Counted from the stretch's first letter, positions 25,839 to 34,827 are shown. The stretch is 64,000 nt of DNA from Deltaproteobacteria bacterium (GCA_016186945.1 JACPKR010000020.1:1-64000); one strand, 5' to 3'. Numbers and translations: made by a program. Notes: generated by a model from the sequence alone, not told the origin.

Positions 25839-27230
25839 ATGTTCCCAAGGAAAGCATTTTCTCTCTTTCTCCCTTACTTTCTAGCCCTCGACACATATGC
25901 GGCGACTAAGCTATCCCTGAAAGAAACAGACAGATTGATAAGAGCAAGCCTTGCCTACCTAAAGGCAACACAGGTCAAAGAAACCGTGAGTATAGAACGA
26001 TTCAAAGGAGAGTGGCTCTCGCAAATGGGCCTCGACAAAGACTTTGTCCTTTTGGGCAAGGCTGGCAAAGCTGCTGACGATTCCAACCTATTCACGACAG
26101 TATCCATCTACAATATCTTGGCGGAGTACTATGAGAAGCATCCTGAATTTGAGGAAATTGCTCCTATGCTGGAAGGCGCCATGGAAAACATCTTACGCTA
26201 CAAACATCCCACCAGACATAGCTTCGGTTTCTGGCAGTACTTTCCTAAAAGACGAGCCATATGGACAAAAGAGGAACGAAAAACAGGAAATATTTCGCTC
26301 ATCAGACGTAGCAATAACTTTGATATAGAAATGAAAATCTCAAACAAAGCAGAGAACGTCCCTGATGATGCAGACGATACCGCTCAGGCACACGTTGCCA
26401 TGTTCCGACATCGCTCGTTAGCCAACAGACAACTACTTAAACCTCTTGATTTCCAGTATGAAAAAATTGCACCCATGTTCGATGCCTTTCTTGATCTCGA
26501 CCGAAAAAGTATTCCCAACGTTTACAACTGGAGGAGCAGGGGTTTCAAACATACGGGGGCCTATCTAACCTGGTTTGCCCATGAAAATAGAAGTCTCTAT
26601 CTGGCTTTCCCACATTTAGACACGGTCTACCTTCCCCTCGGTCTCAATGACGTTGACTGTGTTGTCAATGCAAACGTTTTAGCCGCTCTGGAAATGTACA
26701 ACGAAAGGGCGGATTCGTCGGGTGCGCCTGCAGCCTGCCGGTACTTGAGGAAAGTTATTCGTAAAAAAAGGGCGAAAGTTTGTGGCATGTATTATCCGAA
26801 TTGGTTCAACTTCCACTACAATATGAGCAAGGCTCAATCCATGGGCGTTCATTGTGTGGATGAAGAACTTCCCATCCTTGTCCAGGACTTACTTTCGAAT
26901 CAAACCAAAAAAGGTTCCTGGAGCTCCTACACAATTGACAGCCGCAGGGAGAGGGATGAAATTCAGGCTACTGTCTATGCTCTCAACGCATTGCTACGCT
27001 TGGGAGATCTTTCTGACACCAACGTCGATGAGGCTGTGCAGCGAGCGTTTACGTTTCTCCTTTCCAAAGCTAACGATTCCGGTGAAAGCACCTACTGGCA
27101 AGGTGGCATATTCTTCACGGGGGGAACTATCGTCCGGAAAACGGCAGCCTGGAGAAGCTCCGCTTACACAACGGCGCTGGTTCTTGAAGCGTTGGCAAGC
27201 TACTCGCACCTTCTAGGTGGGGAGCCATAG
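25839..27230 (+). CDS. Exported alpha/alpha-toroid protein with a class II terpene cyclase motif
   Basis: From ATG 25839, preceded by GCGAGGTT, the product is 463 residues and begins with a signal peptide (AFSLFLPYFLALDTYAA). Residues around 180 read VPDDADDTAQAHVAMF, which contains DADDTA, an exact match to the DxDDTA motif of class II terpene cyclases such as squalene-hopene cyclase. The C-terminal third has paired helices of the prenyltransferase/squalene-cyclase toroid type (GSWSSYTID, EIQATVYALNALLRLGD, YTTALVLEALASY). At 463 residues it is shorter than squalene-hopene cyclase (about 630). Export of such an enzyme is odd, so an unrelated toroid fold with a chance motif remains possible. 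The 65 codons upstream are repeat DNA and are excluded. Confidence 0.7.
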   Translation: MFPRKAFSLFLPYFLALDTYAATKLSLKETDRLIRASLAYLKATQVKETVSIERFKGEWLSQMGLDKDFVLLGKAGKAADDSNLFTTVSIYNILAEYYEKHPEFEEIAPMLEGAMENILRYKHPTRHSFGFWQYFPKRRAIWTKEERKTGNISLIRRSNNFDIEMKISNKAENVPDDADDTAQAHVAMFRHRSLANRQLLKPLDFQYEKIAPMFDAFLDLDRKSIPNVYNWRSRGFKHTGAYLTWFAHENRSLYLAFPHLDTVYLPLGLNDVDCVVNANVLAALEMYNERADSSGAPAACRYLRKVIRKKRAKVCGMYYPNWFNFHYNMSKAQSMGVHCVDEELPILVQDLLSNQTKKGSWSSYTIDSRRERDEIQATVYALNALLRLGDLSDTNVDEAVQRAFTFLLSKANDSGESTYWQGGIFFTGGTIVRKTAAWRSSAYTTALVLEALASYSHLLGGEP

Positions 27231-27249
27231 GGTGAGGGCTCCCGCAAGG

Positions 27250-27348
27250 GATTTCTTGGAGGAACCAGCTGCGCAGTTTCCTCCAAACCACCTCCTTGCT
27301 ATAACCAAACCACCTCCTTGCCATAACCAAACCACCTCCTTGCCATAA
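27250..27348 (+). repeat. R1 right half with three tandem 22-bp units
   Basis: The R1 core is followed by CCAAACCACCTCCTTGC plus ATAA repeated three times (27283-27304, 27305-27326, 27327-27348). It starts about 20 bp after the stop codon of the toroid protein gene. The left half of R1 is missing. Confidence 0.92.
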
Positions 27349-27453
27349 TAACTGCTCTAATATCTTGAAATCACGAAATTTTTGTGTTACCCCTATTCTT
27401 AAGAGTAAAGATAAGAATTTAAAAATTTCGAGCATCCCACTGAGAGGCGGACT

Positions 27454-28689
27454 ATGTTAAACCGTGGAATCTTGGTTGCATTGTGGGTCGTGTGTGCGGG
27501 GAAAGTCTACAGTATGGAAGATATGAATCCTTTCATGAGCAGAACAGCGCTTATGGGAAGATCTCCACGGACATTTGAACCCGGTAGTGGTGGAGGCAAT
27601 CCTTTCGACGATGACTCAGGGCCTTTTGTGGGCGGCCAAGCGGGAGGGATGTACGGAATGGGTGGCGGTGGTGCCTACTCCTCACCCATGTACGGGGGAT
27701 TCAATATGTACGGAGGGGGGCAACTCTTCCGACAGAGCAATCCAGGTGCGTTGCGATTTAGCTACCCATTCTACGATCCCAGTCAATTGTCAGAGCAAGA
27801 GCGAAAGGCACTCGCCGAGCGGGAAATGGAAAGGCTATTAAACCCTAGGACTCCGAGGGATCATGCAGTGGCTGCTATTCTTGGCAAAGGCACTCTCAGG
27901 AGCGTCAAGTTGAACGGGCACCACTGGCAAATTCAACCCGCGCAAATCAGTGTTGTAGGCAACCGTGTCCTCTTCGAAGGAAGTCTGTTCCACACAGGAT
28001 GGTTTAGTGCTTGGCATGAACTTACCTACGAAGTGATGTTTATCGAGGGCCAAGCTATGATTCAGATGCAGATATCTGATCAGATAAACTATTTGTCCCT
28101 GGTTCTACGTCCTCTCTTGTTCGTGGCAAAGATATTCATCGAGTATAAATTCTTAGGTGATTTCAAATATGCCAAGTTGGAGCAGGACAGAGAAAGGGTC
28201 TCCCGTCAGTGGGAAGAGAGGTTAGCGAAAACAGACCCTGCAGTTTCGGAGCATGATCGCATGGCGACAATGAGAGACCTCGAATTAGGAGGGTTCGACA
28301 AGATGCTCAAGTTTCAGAAAAGAAAAGAATACGTCGATGTCGGCATGCAGGTTCTTAATGCAGGTGTGGACTCGTATCAACGTCTGAACAACGAGAGATT
28401 TACCAAAGTTCCTGATTGGGAAAAACAGGCATACACTCTTGCAAACCATTTGATCTCTGCGGCCTGGGAGCGTGTGTTTTTAATGGGACTTGCTTATGAA
28501 GATCTGGAGGGCTTGTTTGAAAATCCTGCGAAAAAACCTACGGTAGACTTTAAACGAGCCTTCCACCCAAAGGGTCCCATGAAAGCTCAAGGGGGGTTCA
28601 GCCAGACATCATCCCCCCCCGCACCCACTTATCGCACTAACCTTCCTGCCAGAACGCAGGATCCTATGATGTTTGAGGAGACGGACTAG
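27454..28689 (+). CDS. Exported protein with a Gly/Met-rich N-terminal region, unknown function
   Basis: A 411-residue protein with a signal peptide (GILVALWVVCAGKVYS). Residues 45-95 are low complexity, rich in Gly, Met, Tyr and Ser (GMYGMGGGGAYSSPMYGG). A folded middle follows, with a hydrophobic segment near 215 (YLSLVLRPLLFVAKIFIEY), then long charged helices and a Pro-rich tail. GAGAGGCGGACT precedes the ATG. No family recognised. It lies after the toroid protein on the same strand with 220 bp of repeats between, so a shared promoter is uncertain. Confidence 0.72.
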   Translation: MLNRGILVALWVVCAGKVYSMEDMNPFMSRTALMGRSPRTFEPGSGGGNPFDDDSGPFVGGQAGGMYGMGGGGAYSSPMYGGFNMYGGGQLFRQSNPGALRFSYPFYDPSQLSEQERKALAEREMERLLNPRTPRDHAVAAILGKGTLRSVKLNGHHWQIQPAQISVVGNRVLFEGSLFHTGWFSAWHELTYEVMFIEGQAMIQMQISDQINYLSLVLRPLLFVAKIFIEYKFLGDFKYAKLEQDRERVSRQWEERLAKTDPAVSEHDRMATMRDLELGGFDKMLKFQKRKEYVDVGMQVLNAGVDSYQRLNNERFTKVPDWEKQAYTLANHLISAAWERVFLMGLAYEDLEGLFENPAKKPTVDFKRAFHPKGPMKAQGGFSQTSSPPAPTYRTNLPARTQDPMMFEETD

Positions 28690-28691
28690 CG

Positions 28692-29105
28692 CTAGGCTAT
28701 CGAAAAGTGGCCGGGAAGTTCCCCAGTTTTCAGTTCAATCACTTCACAGGGCGAGGACAGCTCTTTTTTCTTCTTTTCCAGTGCCTCCTCGGCCTCTTTC
28801 TTTGAAGTAAACCACTGATTACTCAACCAACTCCAAACGCCCTCACCTTTCCAACTTGGGTTTGTCTGGAAAACACGCAGGGCGAATGCGCTTGAGTTTC
28901 CATCCCCTCTTAGAAGCTGTTCTATGCGCTCTCGTCTCCATGTCCGCAAGCGCTTCTTGGCCATCCGTAAGGTTAACCCACGTGTCAACCTTTGGATGCC
29001 TGTGTCGAGGTCAAATTCCCTAAACACCCACATGTTGCCTTGTTCGTAAATTCCAGAGGTGACTTCAGCAATTTTTTCCGCTTCATTCTTTGTTAAAGGT
29101 CTCAT
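28692..29105 (-). CDS. Hypothetical cytoplasmic protein
   Basis: A 137-residue protein without signal peptide or membrane segment. It is rich in Arg, Lys and Trp (KKRLRTWRRERIEQLLRG, WSWLSNQWFTSKKEAEEAL), with predicted helices at both ends. GAGGAGCA precedes the ATG. It is convergent with the preceding exported protein, three bases apart. No family recognised. The 230 bp upstream hold a small CCCAACC/GGTTGGG hairpin at 29137-29163 and nothing else that I can identify. Confidence 0.6.
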   Translation of the reverse strand: MRPLTKNEAEKIAEVTSGIYEQGNMWVFREFDLDTGIQRLTRGLTLRMAKKRLRTWRRERIEQLLRGDGNSSAFALRVFQTNPSWKGEGVWSWLSNQWFTSKKEAEEALEKKKKELSSPCEVIELKTGELPGHFSIA

Positions 29106-29335
29106 TGCTCCTCACACCTTATGAAGTTGAACACCCCCCAACCACGGCTGGAAAGCGGTTGGGCGAGCTGCAATTTAGAAAGTTGGCGGTTTTTCGTCAA
29201 TAGAGAATGGGATGACAACATGAATTCTTGGTTAAGATTTTGCAGAGCGCGGGAATGATTTCAAAAATTTTTCCAAAAAGCTAAAACTACTGTATTTATG
29301 AGTTGTTAAACTCATTCCTCGGGGAGGGTCCCACC

Positions 29336-30904
29336 ATGCTCATTTCTGAGTCCAACGTTCTTGCCATTGATCTCGGCACTTCGGGGCCAAAAGTCAGTAT
29401 CATTTCTATGACAGGAACGCTTCTTGCCAGCCAATACAGAAGTGTCAGCACCCGCTATCTCAACGACGGGGGTGTGGAACAATCTCCGGCCCACTGGTGG
29501 GAAGCGGTTTCAAGTGGGGTCAAGGCGCTCTTACGTGAATATCCTCAACTGGTCCCTTCTATACGAACTGTCTGCTGCAGTGCCCAGTGGTCGGGGACCG
29601 TCGCCGTTGATGAAGGAGGCGAACCCCTTGCGGACGCCCTCATTTGGATGGATTCCCGAGGAGCACCCTTTATCAGGAATTTGATAGGAGGAGGGGTTCA
29701 GGTCGAAGGCTACCATGTAGGTAAACTCTGGAAATGGACCAGGAAGGCAAGCGGTGCTCCTGGAAAATCGGGAAAAGACTCCCTCGCCCATATCATATTC
29801 CTGAGGGAGAAGCGGCCGGAACTTTACAAACGGACTTTCAAATTTCTCGAACCCAAGGACTACTTGAACTTGAAGCTGACTGGGAAATTTGCCAGCACCT
29901 TTGATGCTATCGCTCTCCACTGGGTATGCGACAACCGCAATATTGATGCGGTTTGCTACGACGAGGAATTATTGAACATGGCAGGACTTGAGAGAGACAA
30001 GTTGCCCGATCTTTGTCGTTCCGTCGATATACTCGGCCCCATAGTTCCCTCGCTTGCCAGAGAGTGGGGTCTCTCCCCTCTCACACAGGTCATTGCAGGA
30101 AGTCCAGACCTACACATCGGAGCTGTCGGGTCGGGAGCGGTCGAAGATTACGTCCCTCACATTTGTGTGGGCACTTCCTCGTGGTTGACGTGCCATGTTC
30201 CGTACAAGAAGACGGATGTTTTCAACAATTTGACAACGCTTCCCTCGGCTTTGCCGGGCCGGTATCTCGTTGCCAATGAGCAGAGTTCTGCGGGGGTTTG
30301 CTTGCAGTACCTTTGGGAGAACTTTGCGGGTATCTTCCAGGATCTTTCAGACCCCTCACCTTCCTTTGAGCGTCTTGACCAGCTTGCGAGTCGAGCACCT
30401 TCGGGGAGTAAAAAGATGATCTTCACACCGTGGTTAAGTGGGGAACGCACGCCCGTTGAAAACCATTTCGTGCGTGGAGGGTTTCACAACCTTTCGCTTC
30501 ACCATAGCAGTTCGGAAGTTGTACGTGCTGTTTTGGAAGGTGTCGCCTATAATTCCCGATGGCTTCTGAAAACGGTTGAGAGTTTTGTGAAAAGAAGGCT
30601 TGACCCCATTTACATGATCGGGGGAGGCGCCAATTCTGACGTGTGGTGTCAGATTATTGCTGACGTTCTTGAACGACGCATCCTGCAAGTTAGCAATCCA
30701 CGTTATGCCAATGCACGGGGCGCAGCGTGGTTGGGAGCCTTGGCCTTGGGGAAATTACAGGTGACAGACATCCCTAAACTGGTCGTGATCAAAAAGGAAT
30801 ATGCCCCTAACTCGGTGCATCGCAATACCTATAAAGAAGCCTTCCGGGAATTTCTATCCATTTACAAATCCAACCAGAAAATTTACAGGAGACTAAATTC
30901 ATGA
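29336..30904 (+). CDS. FGGY-family carbohydrate kinase
   Basis: A 522-residue sugar kinase of the FGGY family. The N-terminal phosphate motif is LAIDLGTSGPKVSI (DLGTSxxK), followed by VEQSPAHWWEAV and LIWMDSRG; the C-terminal half has YMIGGGANSDVWCQIIADVL and ARGAAWLGALALG, typical of xylulokinase-like members. The enzyme should transfer phosphate from ATP to a polyol or ketose in the cytosol. ATG 29336 has GGGGAGGGTCCCACC upstream and is preferred to a TTG 33 bases earlier. It overlaps the lyase gene by ATGA, so the two form a coupled operon. The substrate is unknown. Confidence 0.9.
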   Translation: MLISESNVLAIDLGTSGPKVSIISMTGTLLASQYRSVSTRYLNDGGVEQSPAHWWEAVSSGVKALLREYPQLVPSIRTVCCSAQWSGTVAVDEGGEPLADALIWMDSRGAPFIRNLIGGGVQVEGYHVGKLWKWTRKASGAPGKSGKDSLAHIIFLREKRPELYKRTFKFLEPKDYLNLKLTGKFASTFDAIALHWVCDNRNIDAVCYDEELLNMAGLERDKLPDLCRSVDILGPIVPSLAREWGLSPLTQVIAGSPDLHIGAVGSGAVEDYVPHICVGTSSWLTCHVPYKKTDVFNNLTTLPSALPGRYLVANEQSSAGVCLQYLWENFAGIFQDLSDPSPSFERLDQLASRAPSGSKKMIFTPWLSGERTPVENHFVRGGFHNLSLHHSSSEVVRAVLEGVAYNSRWLLKTVESFVKRRLDPIYMIGGGANSDVWCQIIADVLERRILQVSNPRYANARGAAWLGALALGKLQVTDIPKLVVIKKEYAPNSVHRNTYKEAFREFLSIYKSNQKIYRRLNS

Positions 30905-32430
30905 GCTTGCTAGATTCGCTACAGATGAAATGGGAACGCGTCGACCCCCGTCTACGCAATACCATAGAAGCTCTTGGGAAAAAAATCCCGCTCAACCGCA
31001 TGATTCGAAAGGTGCCTTTCCTCGAAAAAAAGATCGAAGATGAAATTGGGAAAATCCTCAAGCATATTCACTTTTCCGCACCCTATCTCGACGGGGTTCG
31101 GAAATTTCGAGAACTCCCTCGCAGCGGCCTTGCTCCCGAAACCATCCTCCCTATCCTGGAGTCGATTTCGGAACACGAGACAAAAAAATGGCAGGACGGC
31201 TTCGTCTCAGGTGCTGTCTACCACGGAGATGCCGATCACATTCAATTCCTCAACAAAGTGTACTCTCTTTTCTCACAGACAAACCCTCTCCACAGCGACC
31301 TATGGCCAAGTCTCAACAAGTTCGAGGCTGAAATCGTTGCGATGACTGCCGACTTGTTGGGCGCCTCGCATACCGGCGATGACATATGCGGGTGCGTGAC
31401 ATCAGGAGGAAGTGAAAGCATCCTGCTCGCCATGAAGACCTACCGCGATTGGGCCAAGGAGACAAAAGGCATTTCACAACCTGAACTTGTTCTTCCCGTG
31501 ACTGCTCATGCTGCTTTTGAAAAAGCCTGTCAATATTTCAAAATCAAGAAAATCTCAGTTCCCATTGATCAAAACGGGATGATTTCTGTCGCAGATGTGG
31601 AAAAAGCTATCACAACTAACACAATCGCCCTTGTTGCCTCTGCCCCCAATTTTCCGCATGGTATTGTCGACCCTGTCGCTGACCTAGCGAGGCTAGCCCA
31701 AGAAAATCAAGTGGGACTTCACGTCGATGCCTGTCTGGGTGCCTTTATCCTGCCTTTTGTTAAGGATGCAGCAGGTCTTCCGCCCTTTGACTTCTCTCTG
31801 ACAGGTGTGACATCCATGTCTGCTGACACCCATAAATTTGGTTATGCAAGCAAAGGCTCATCCGTCATCCTATATCGCAGTCCAATATTGCGCCGTTTTC
31901 AGTACTTTGTCTGTACTGACTGGCCAGGGGGACTTTACACTTCGCCGACATTTGCAGGAAGTCGCTCGGGTGCAGTCGTTGCCCAATGTTGGGCTGCCAT
32001 GGTCAACGCCGGTTGGGAAGGCTACGAGAGAGCGGCAAAGGAAATCTATGCAACAACTCAACGGCTACGGGAAGAAATAGAGCGCATCCCCCACCTTCAC
32101 ATCATTGGCAATCCACTTTTCATCATCGCCCTTAAATCAGACACGCTGAATATCTTCTCAATACTGGGGCACATGGCGGAGAAAGGATGGTCGCTCAACG
32201 GACTCCACCGTCCGAACGCCATGCACCTATGTGTCACACGTCGTCATACGCAGGAAGGTGTAGCAGATCGTTTTGTGGAAGACTTAAGACAGTCGGTACA
32301 AATGGTGGAGAGGGAGCCGGGGAAAAAGCCTGGCCTTGCCCCGATTTATGGTCTAGCCTCCTCCCTTCCTGCGCGGGGTCTCGTGGGTGAGCTGCTCAGA
32401 CGCTATCTCGACCGTCTATATCAGGTGTAA
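30901..32430 (+). CDS. Sphingosine-1-phosphate lyase-like PLP enzyme
   Basis: A 509-residue PLP-dependent lyase/decarboxylase. SGAVYHGDADHIQFLNKVY, the TNPLHSDLWPSLNKFEAE segment, TSGGSESILLAMKTYR, the PLP-lysine motif SADTHKFGYASKGSS (Lys312), and TDWPGGLYTSPTFAGSRSG are all shared, from memory, with eukaryotic SGPL1/Dpl1p and bacterial S1P lyases. These cleave sphingoid-base phosphates into phosphoethanolamine and a long-chain aldehyde. There is no N-terminal membrane anchor, unlike the eukaryotic enzymes. Its start overlaps the FGGY kinase stop by ATGA. Related intracellular bacteria use secreted versions on the host; no export signal is evident here. A different amine substrate remains possible. 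Confidence 0.88.
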   Translation: MSLLDSLQMKWERVDPRLRNTIEALGKKIPLNRMIRKVPFLEKKIEDEIGKILKHIHFSAPYLDGVRKFRELPRSGLAPETILPILESISEHETKKWQDGFVSGAVYHGDADHIQFLNKVYSLFSQTNPLHSDLWPSLNKFEAEIVAMTADLLGASHTGDDICGCVTSGGSESILLAMKTYRDWAKETKGISQPELVLPVTAHAAFEKACQYFKIKKISVPIDQNGMISVADVEKAITTNTIALVASAPNFPHGIVDPVADLARLAQENQVGLHVDACLGAFILPFVKDAAGLPPFDFSLTGVTSMSADTHKFGYASKGSSVILYRSPILRRFQYFVCTDWPGGLYTSPTFAGSRSGAVVAQCWAAMVNAGWEGYERAAKEIYATTQRLREEIERIPHLHIIGNPLFIIALKSDTLNIFSILGHMAEKGWSLNGLHRPNAMHLCVTRRHTQEGVADRFVEDLRQSVQMVEREPGKKPGLAPIYGLASSLPARGLVGELLRRYLDRLYQV

Positions 32431-32431
32431 G

Positions 32432-32530
32432 GGTTTCTTGGAGGAACCAGCTGCGCAGTTTCCTCCAAACCTCCTCCTTGCTAAACAGGAGGGGGATGCA
32501 GTTTCCTCCAAACCTCCTCCTTGCTAACAG
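32432..32530 (+). repeat. R1 right half with a duplicated end
   Basis: TTTCTTGGAGGAACCAGC through CTCCTCCTTGCTAA, then a second GCAGTTTCCTCCAAACCTCC ending CTTGCTAACAGG at 32530. The left half is missing. It lies between the convergent S1P lyase and acyl-CoA synthetase genes and may form the hairpin GGAGGAAC/GTTTCCTCC. Confidence 0.88.
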
Positions 32531-32541
32531 GGGAGATGGGG

Positions 32542-34305
32542 TCAGTACATCGCTTCGATTTCATTTACGAACTTCTTCAACACCACGTTCCGCTTTACTT
32601 TCATGGTGGGTGTTAACTCACCGCTTTCCTCTGAGAAAGTTTGCGGAAGGATACGGAAGTTCTTGATCGTCTGCACTCGTGCCACGGATCCGTTAAGTTC
32701 TTGAATCCTGCCGTAGATATATTTATGGAATTTTTCACATTGCGCCAGTTCTTGAACTGTTTTCGCGTTAATAGGAGTCTGATGTTGTCCGACCATGGTC
32801 ACTGCTTCCGGGTTGAGCGTCAGAAGCGCGGTCAAGTATTTCTTGCGATCTCCGACTACAACGGCCTGTTCGACCTCGGGAATTGTTTTGAGTTTATTCT
32901 CCAGCATTTCCGGAGCAACGTTTTCACCCCCTGCTGTAATGATCAGGTTTTTTTTCCGTCCTGTGATAGACAGATAACCTTCCCCATCCAATTCCCCTAG
33001 ATCACCGCTGTGTAGCCAGCCTTCTTCGTCAATTGTCTCATTTGTAGCTTCTTCATTATGTAGGTAACCCATGAAAACGTGTCTTCCACGCATGAGGACT
33101 TCACCGTCTTCAGCAACTTTCGTTTCCCCTCCGTCGAAAGATTTGCCGCACTTGCCAAGCTTGTACTGGCCTGGGTAGGAGATAGTGGCAGGTCCTGAGC
33201 ATTCGCTCATTCCGAAAATTTCATAGAGAGGTATACCCAGGCTGATAAAAAATTCCAGGGTCTCCTTTCCAATGGGAGCTGCTGAGGTTACTTGTATACG
33301 GCAACGGTCCAGACCCAGTGCTGTGCGAACCTTGGAGTAAACTAGCTTCTTTGCCACTTTGTAAGCGAGTGCATTTTGTTTCTCATGGTCATCTCCGCAA
33401 CGTAGCCCGACGCTTTTCGCCCATTTGGCTATCTTCTTCTTAAGTGGACTCGCTTGCGCGCCTTTCTCCACCATTTTCGCTTGAATTTTCTCCCAGACTC
33501 TAGGGACACCGAGGAAAACAGTGGGGCGAATTTCCTGAAGATTCTGCGGGAGCTTTTCCAGACTCTCTGCAAACGCAACGTCGTACCCAGCATTCAGTGG
33601 GCCGTGAATGGTGGTCATCTGCTCAGCAATGTGGCTCAAAGGAAGGTAGGAAAGGAAAGCGTCGTCTTTTCCAATTTTCAATTGGTTAACGATGGCTTCC
33701 GCTGTGAAAACAAGATTGTCATGGCTAAGCATGACTGCTTTTGGATTGGCGGTTGTCCCTGAAGTATAGACTAAAGTCGCCAAATCTTGCGGGGTTTGTC
33801 GCTTTATCCTTTTCTCCAGGTCCTCCTCGGAAAAGGTGGAAGCTCTTCGCAACACCTCATTCCATGAATAAACATCCTTTTGCTGACTGCTGCCCTTGAT
33901 CATGACGACAAACTTAAGTTGCGGCAGCTTATCTCGAATCTCCAGAATTTTTTCCAACTGCTTAACATCTTCGACTACCACACACGTCGCGCCGCAATGG
34001 CCGATGATATAAGCACACTGATCCGGTGAGCTTGTTGGATAAATTCCCGCAGGGACAGTCCCCGCAAAAATACTGGCAATATCTGCAAACACCCACTCCT
34101 TGCAGTTCGCGCTTAATATGGTTACGAAACCTTTGTCAGGAAGGCCCAAGGCGCACATGCCCCGCGCGAAACGACGGACAGTCTGTTCGTAGTCCTTCCA
34201 AGTAAGATCGTGCCAGCTGCCTCCTTCTTTGTATCGAAGTGCTGTCTTGTTCGGATAACGTCGAACCGTCTGAGCGAGTACTTCCATCACAGTCTTGGCA
34301 GCCAT
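32542..34305 (-). CDS. Long-chain acyl-CoA synthetase (AMP-binding)
   Basis: A 587-residue adenylate-forming enzyme of the FadD15/FAA1 type. Motifs in order: the P-loop LVYTSGTTANPKAVMLSHDN, LSYLPLSHIAEQM, YEIFGMSECSGPATIS, GWLHSGDLGELDGEGYL and ITGRKKNLIITAGGENVAPE, with the catalytic lysine region near the end (PTMKVKRNVV). The P-loop has Ala where TSGTTGxPKGV usually has Gly in two places. It should activate long-chain fatty acids to acyl-CoA at the cytoplasmic side. It converges on the S1P lyase gene; a fatty acid derived from the lyase product could be its substrate, which is inference. Start ATG 34305 is preceded by a GGAAAGG box. Confidence 0.93.
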   Translation of the reverse strand: MAAKTVMEVLAQTVRRYPNKTALRYKEGGSWHDLTWKDYEQTVRRFARGMCALGLPDKGFVTILSANCKEWVFADIASIFAGTVPAGIYPTSSPDQCAYIIGHCGATCVVVEDVKQLEKILEIRDKLPQLKFVVMIKGSSQQKDVYSWNEVLRRASTFSEEDLEKRIKRQTPQDLATLVYTSGTTANPKAVMLSHDNLVFTAEAIVNQLKIGKDDAFLSYLPLSHIAEQMTTIHGPLNAGYDVAFAESLEKLPQNLQEIRPTVFLGVPRVWEKIQAKMVEKGAQASPLKKKIAKWAKSVGLRCGDDHEKQNALAYKVAKKLVYSKVRTALGLDRCRIQVTSAAPIGKETLEFFISLGIPLYEIFGMSECSGPATISYPGQYKLGKCGKSFDGGETKVAEDGEVLMRGRHVFMGYLHNEEATNETIDEEGWLHSGDLGELDGEGYLSITGRKKNLIITAGGENVAPEMLENKLKTIPEVEQAVVVGDRKKYLTALLTLNPEAVTMVGQHQTPINAKTVQELAQCEKFHKYIYGRIQELNGSVARVQTIKNFRILPQTFSEESGELTPTMKVKRNVVLKKFVNEIEAMY

Positions 34306-34392
34306 AGCAATTCCTTTCCTGCAGGTTCCGTAGGATCTAATGCAACTTACTATTTATATTGGAAATACTTAATTTGCAAGCAGCTTAGACAG

Positions 34393-34537
34393 TAACCCGT
34401 AAGGCATGTGGGGCAAGGAGGTGGTTTGGAGGAAACTGCGCAGCTGGTTCCTCCAAGAAATCCCTTGGGGGAGCGACGGTTCCCTCGCCCCCCCAAACCC
34501 CCCTCTCCCTATTTGCCCCAAGTGGCTTACGCATTAC
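34393..34537 (-). mobile_element. R1 element, full-length inverted copy with 9-bp target duplication
   Basis: The element starts TAACCCGTAAGGCATGTGG and ends CAAGTGGCTTACGCATTAC. CTTAGACAG occurs immediately before it (34384-34392) and immediately after it (34538-34546), a perfect 9-bp direct repeat, as expected for a target-site duplication (8 bp if the last G belongs to the element). The interior is the standard R1 in reverse. The copy inserted at the 3' end of tatA. Confidence 0.95.
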
Positions 34538-34538
34538 C

Positions 34539-34754
34539 TTAGACAGCGTCTTGCGGATCGTCATTTTTTTTGACGGGGATTTGTTTAGGCTGGGAATCTT
34601 TGTCAGCGTCGGATTCATCCGGACGAACGCCTCGCCGGAAATTACGGATACTCTCTCCAATAGCAGCCCCCAATTTCGGCAGCTTGCTCGGTCCAAAAAG
34701 CAGAACCGCGACACCTAGAATGATAAGAAGTTCAGATGTACCCGGCATCATCAT
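34539..34754 (-). CDS. tatA: Twin-arginine translocase subunit TatA/TatE
   Basis: A 71-residue protein with the TatA layout: a short N-terminal membrane helix (ELLIILGVAVLLFGPSKLP), the conserved FGPSKLPKLG hinge, an amphipathic helix (AAIGESIRNFRRGV) and a charged disordered tail. TatA oligomers form the pore for folded proteins with RR signals. AGGAGGG precedes three consecutive Met codons; any could be the start. No tatB or tatC lies in the window. The stop codon is inside the target duplication of an R1 insertion. Confidence 0.93.
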   Translation of the reverse strand: MMMPGTSELLIILGVAVLLFGPSKLPKLGAAIGESIRNFRRGVRPDESDADKDSQPKQIPVKKNDDPQDAV

Positions 34755-34827
34755 AAAACCCTCCTGATGTGTGTGGGAAATTTATACTGCTGCCCTCTTG
34801 AAGGGGCAAATGAAAAATATTCCCGTG

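Noticed and set aside
32440-32480. R1 hairpin GGAGGAAC/GTTTCCTCC as a terminator
   Set aside because: It can fold, but no T-run follows it, so Rho-independent termination is not supported.
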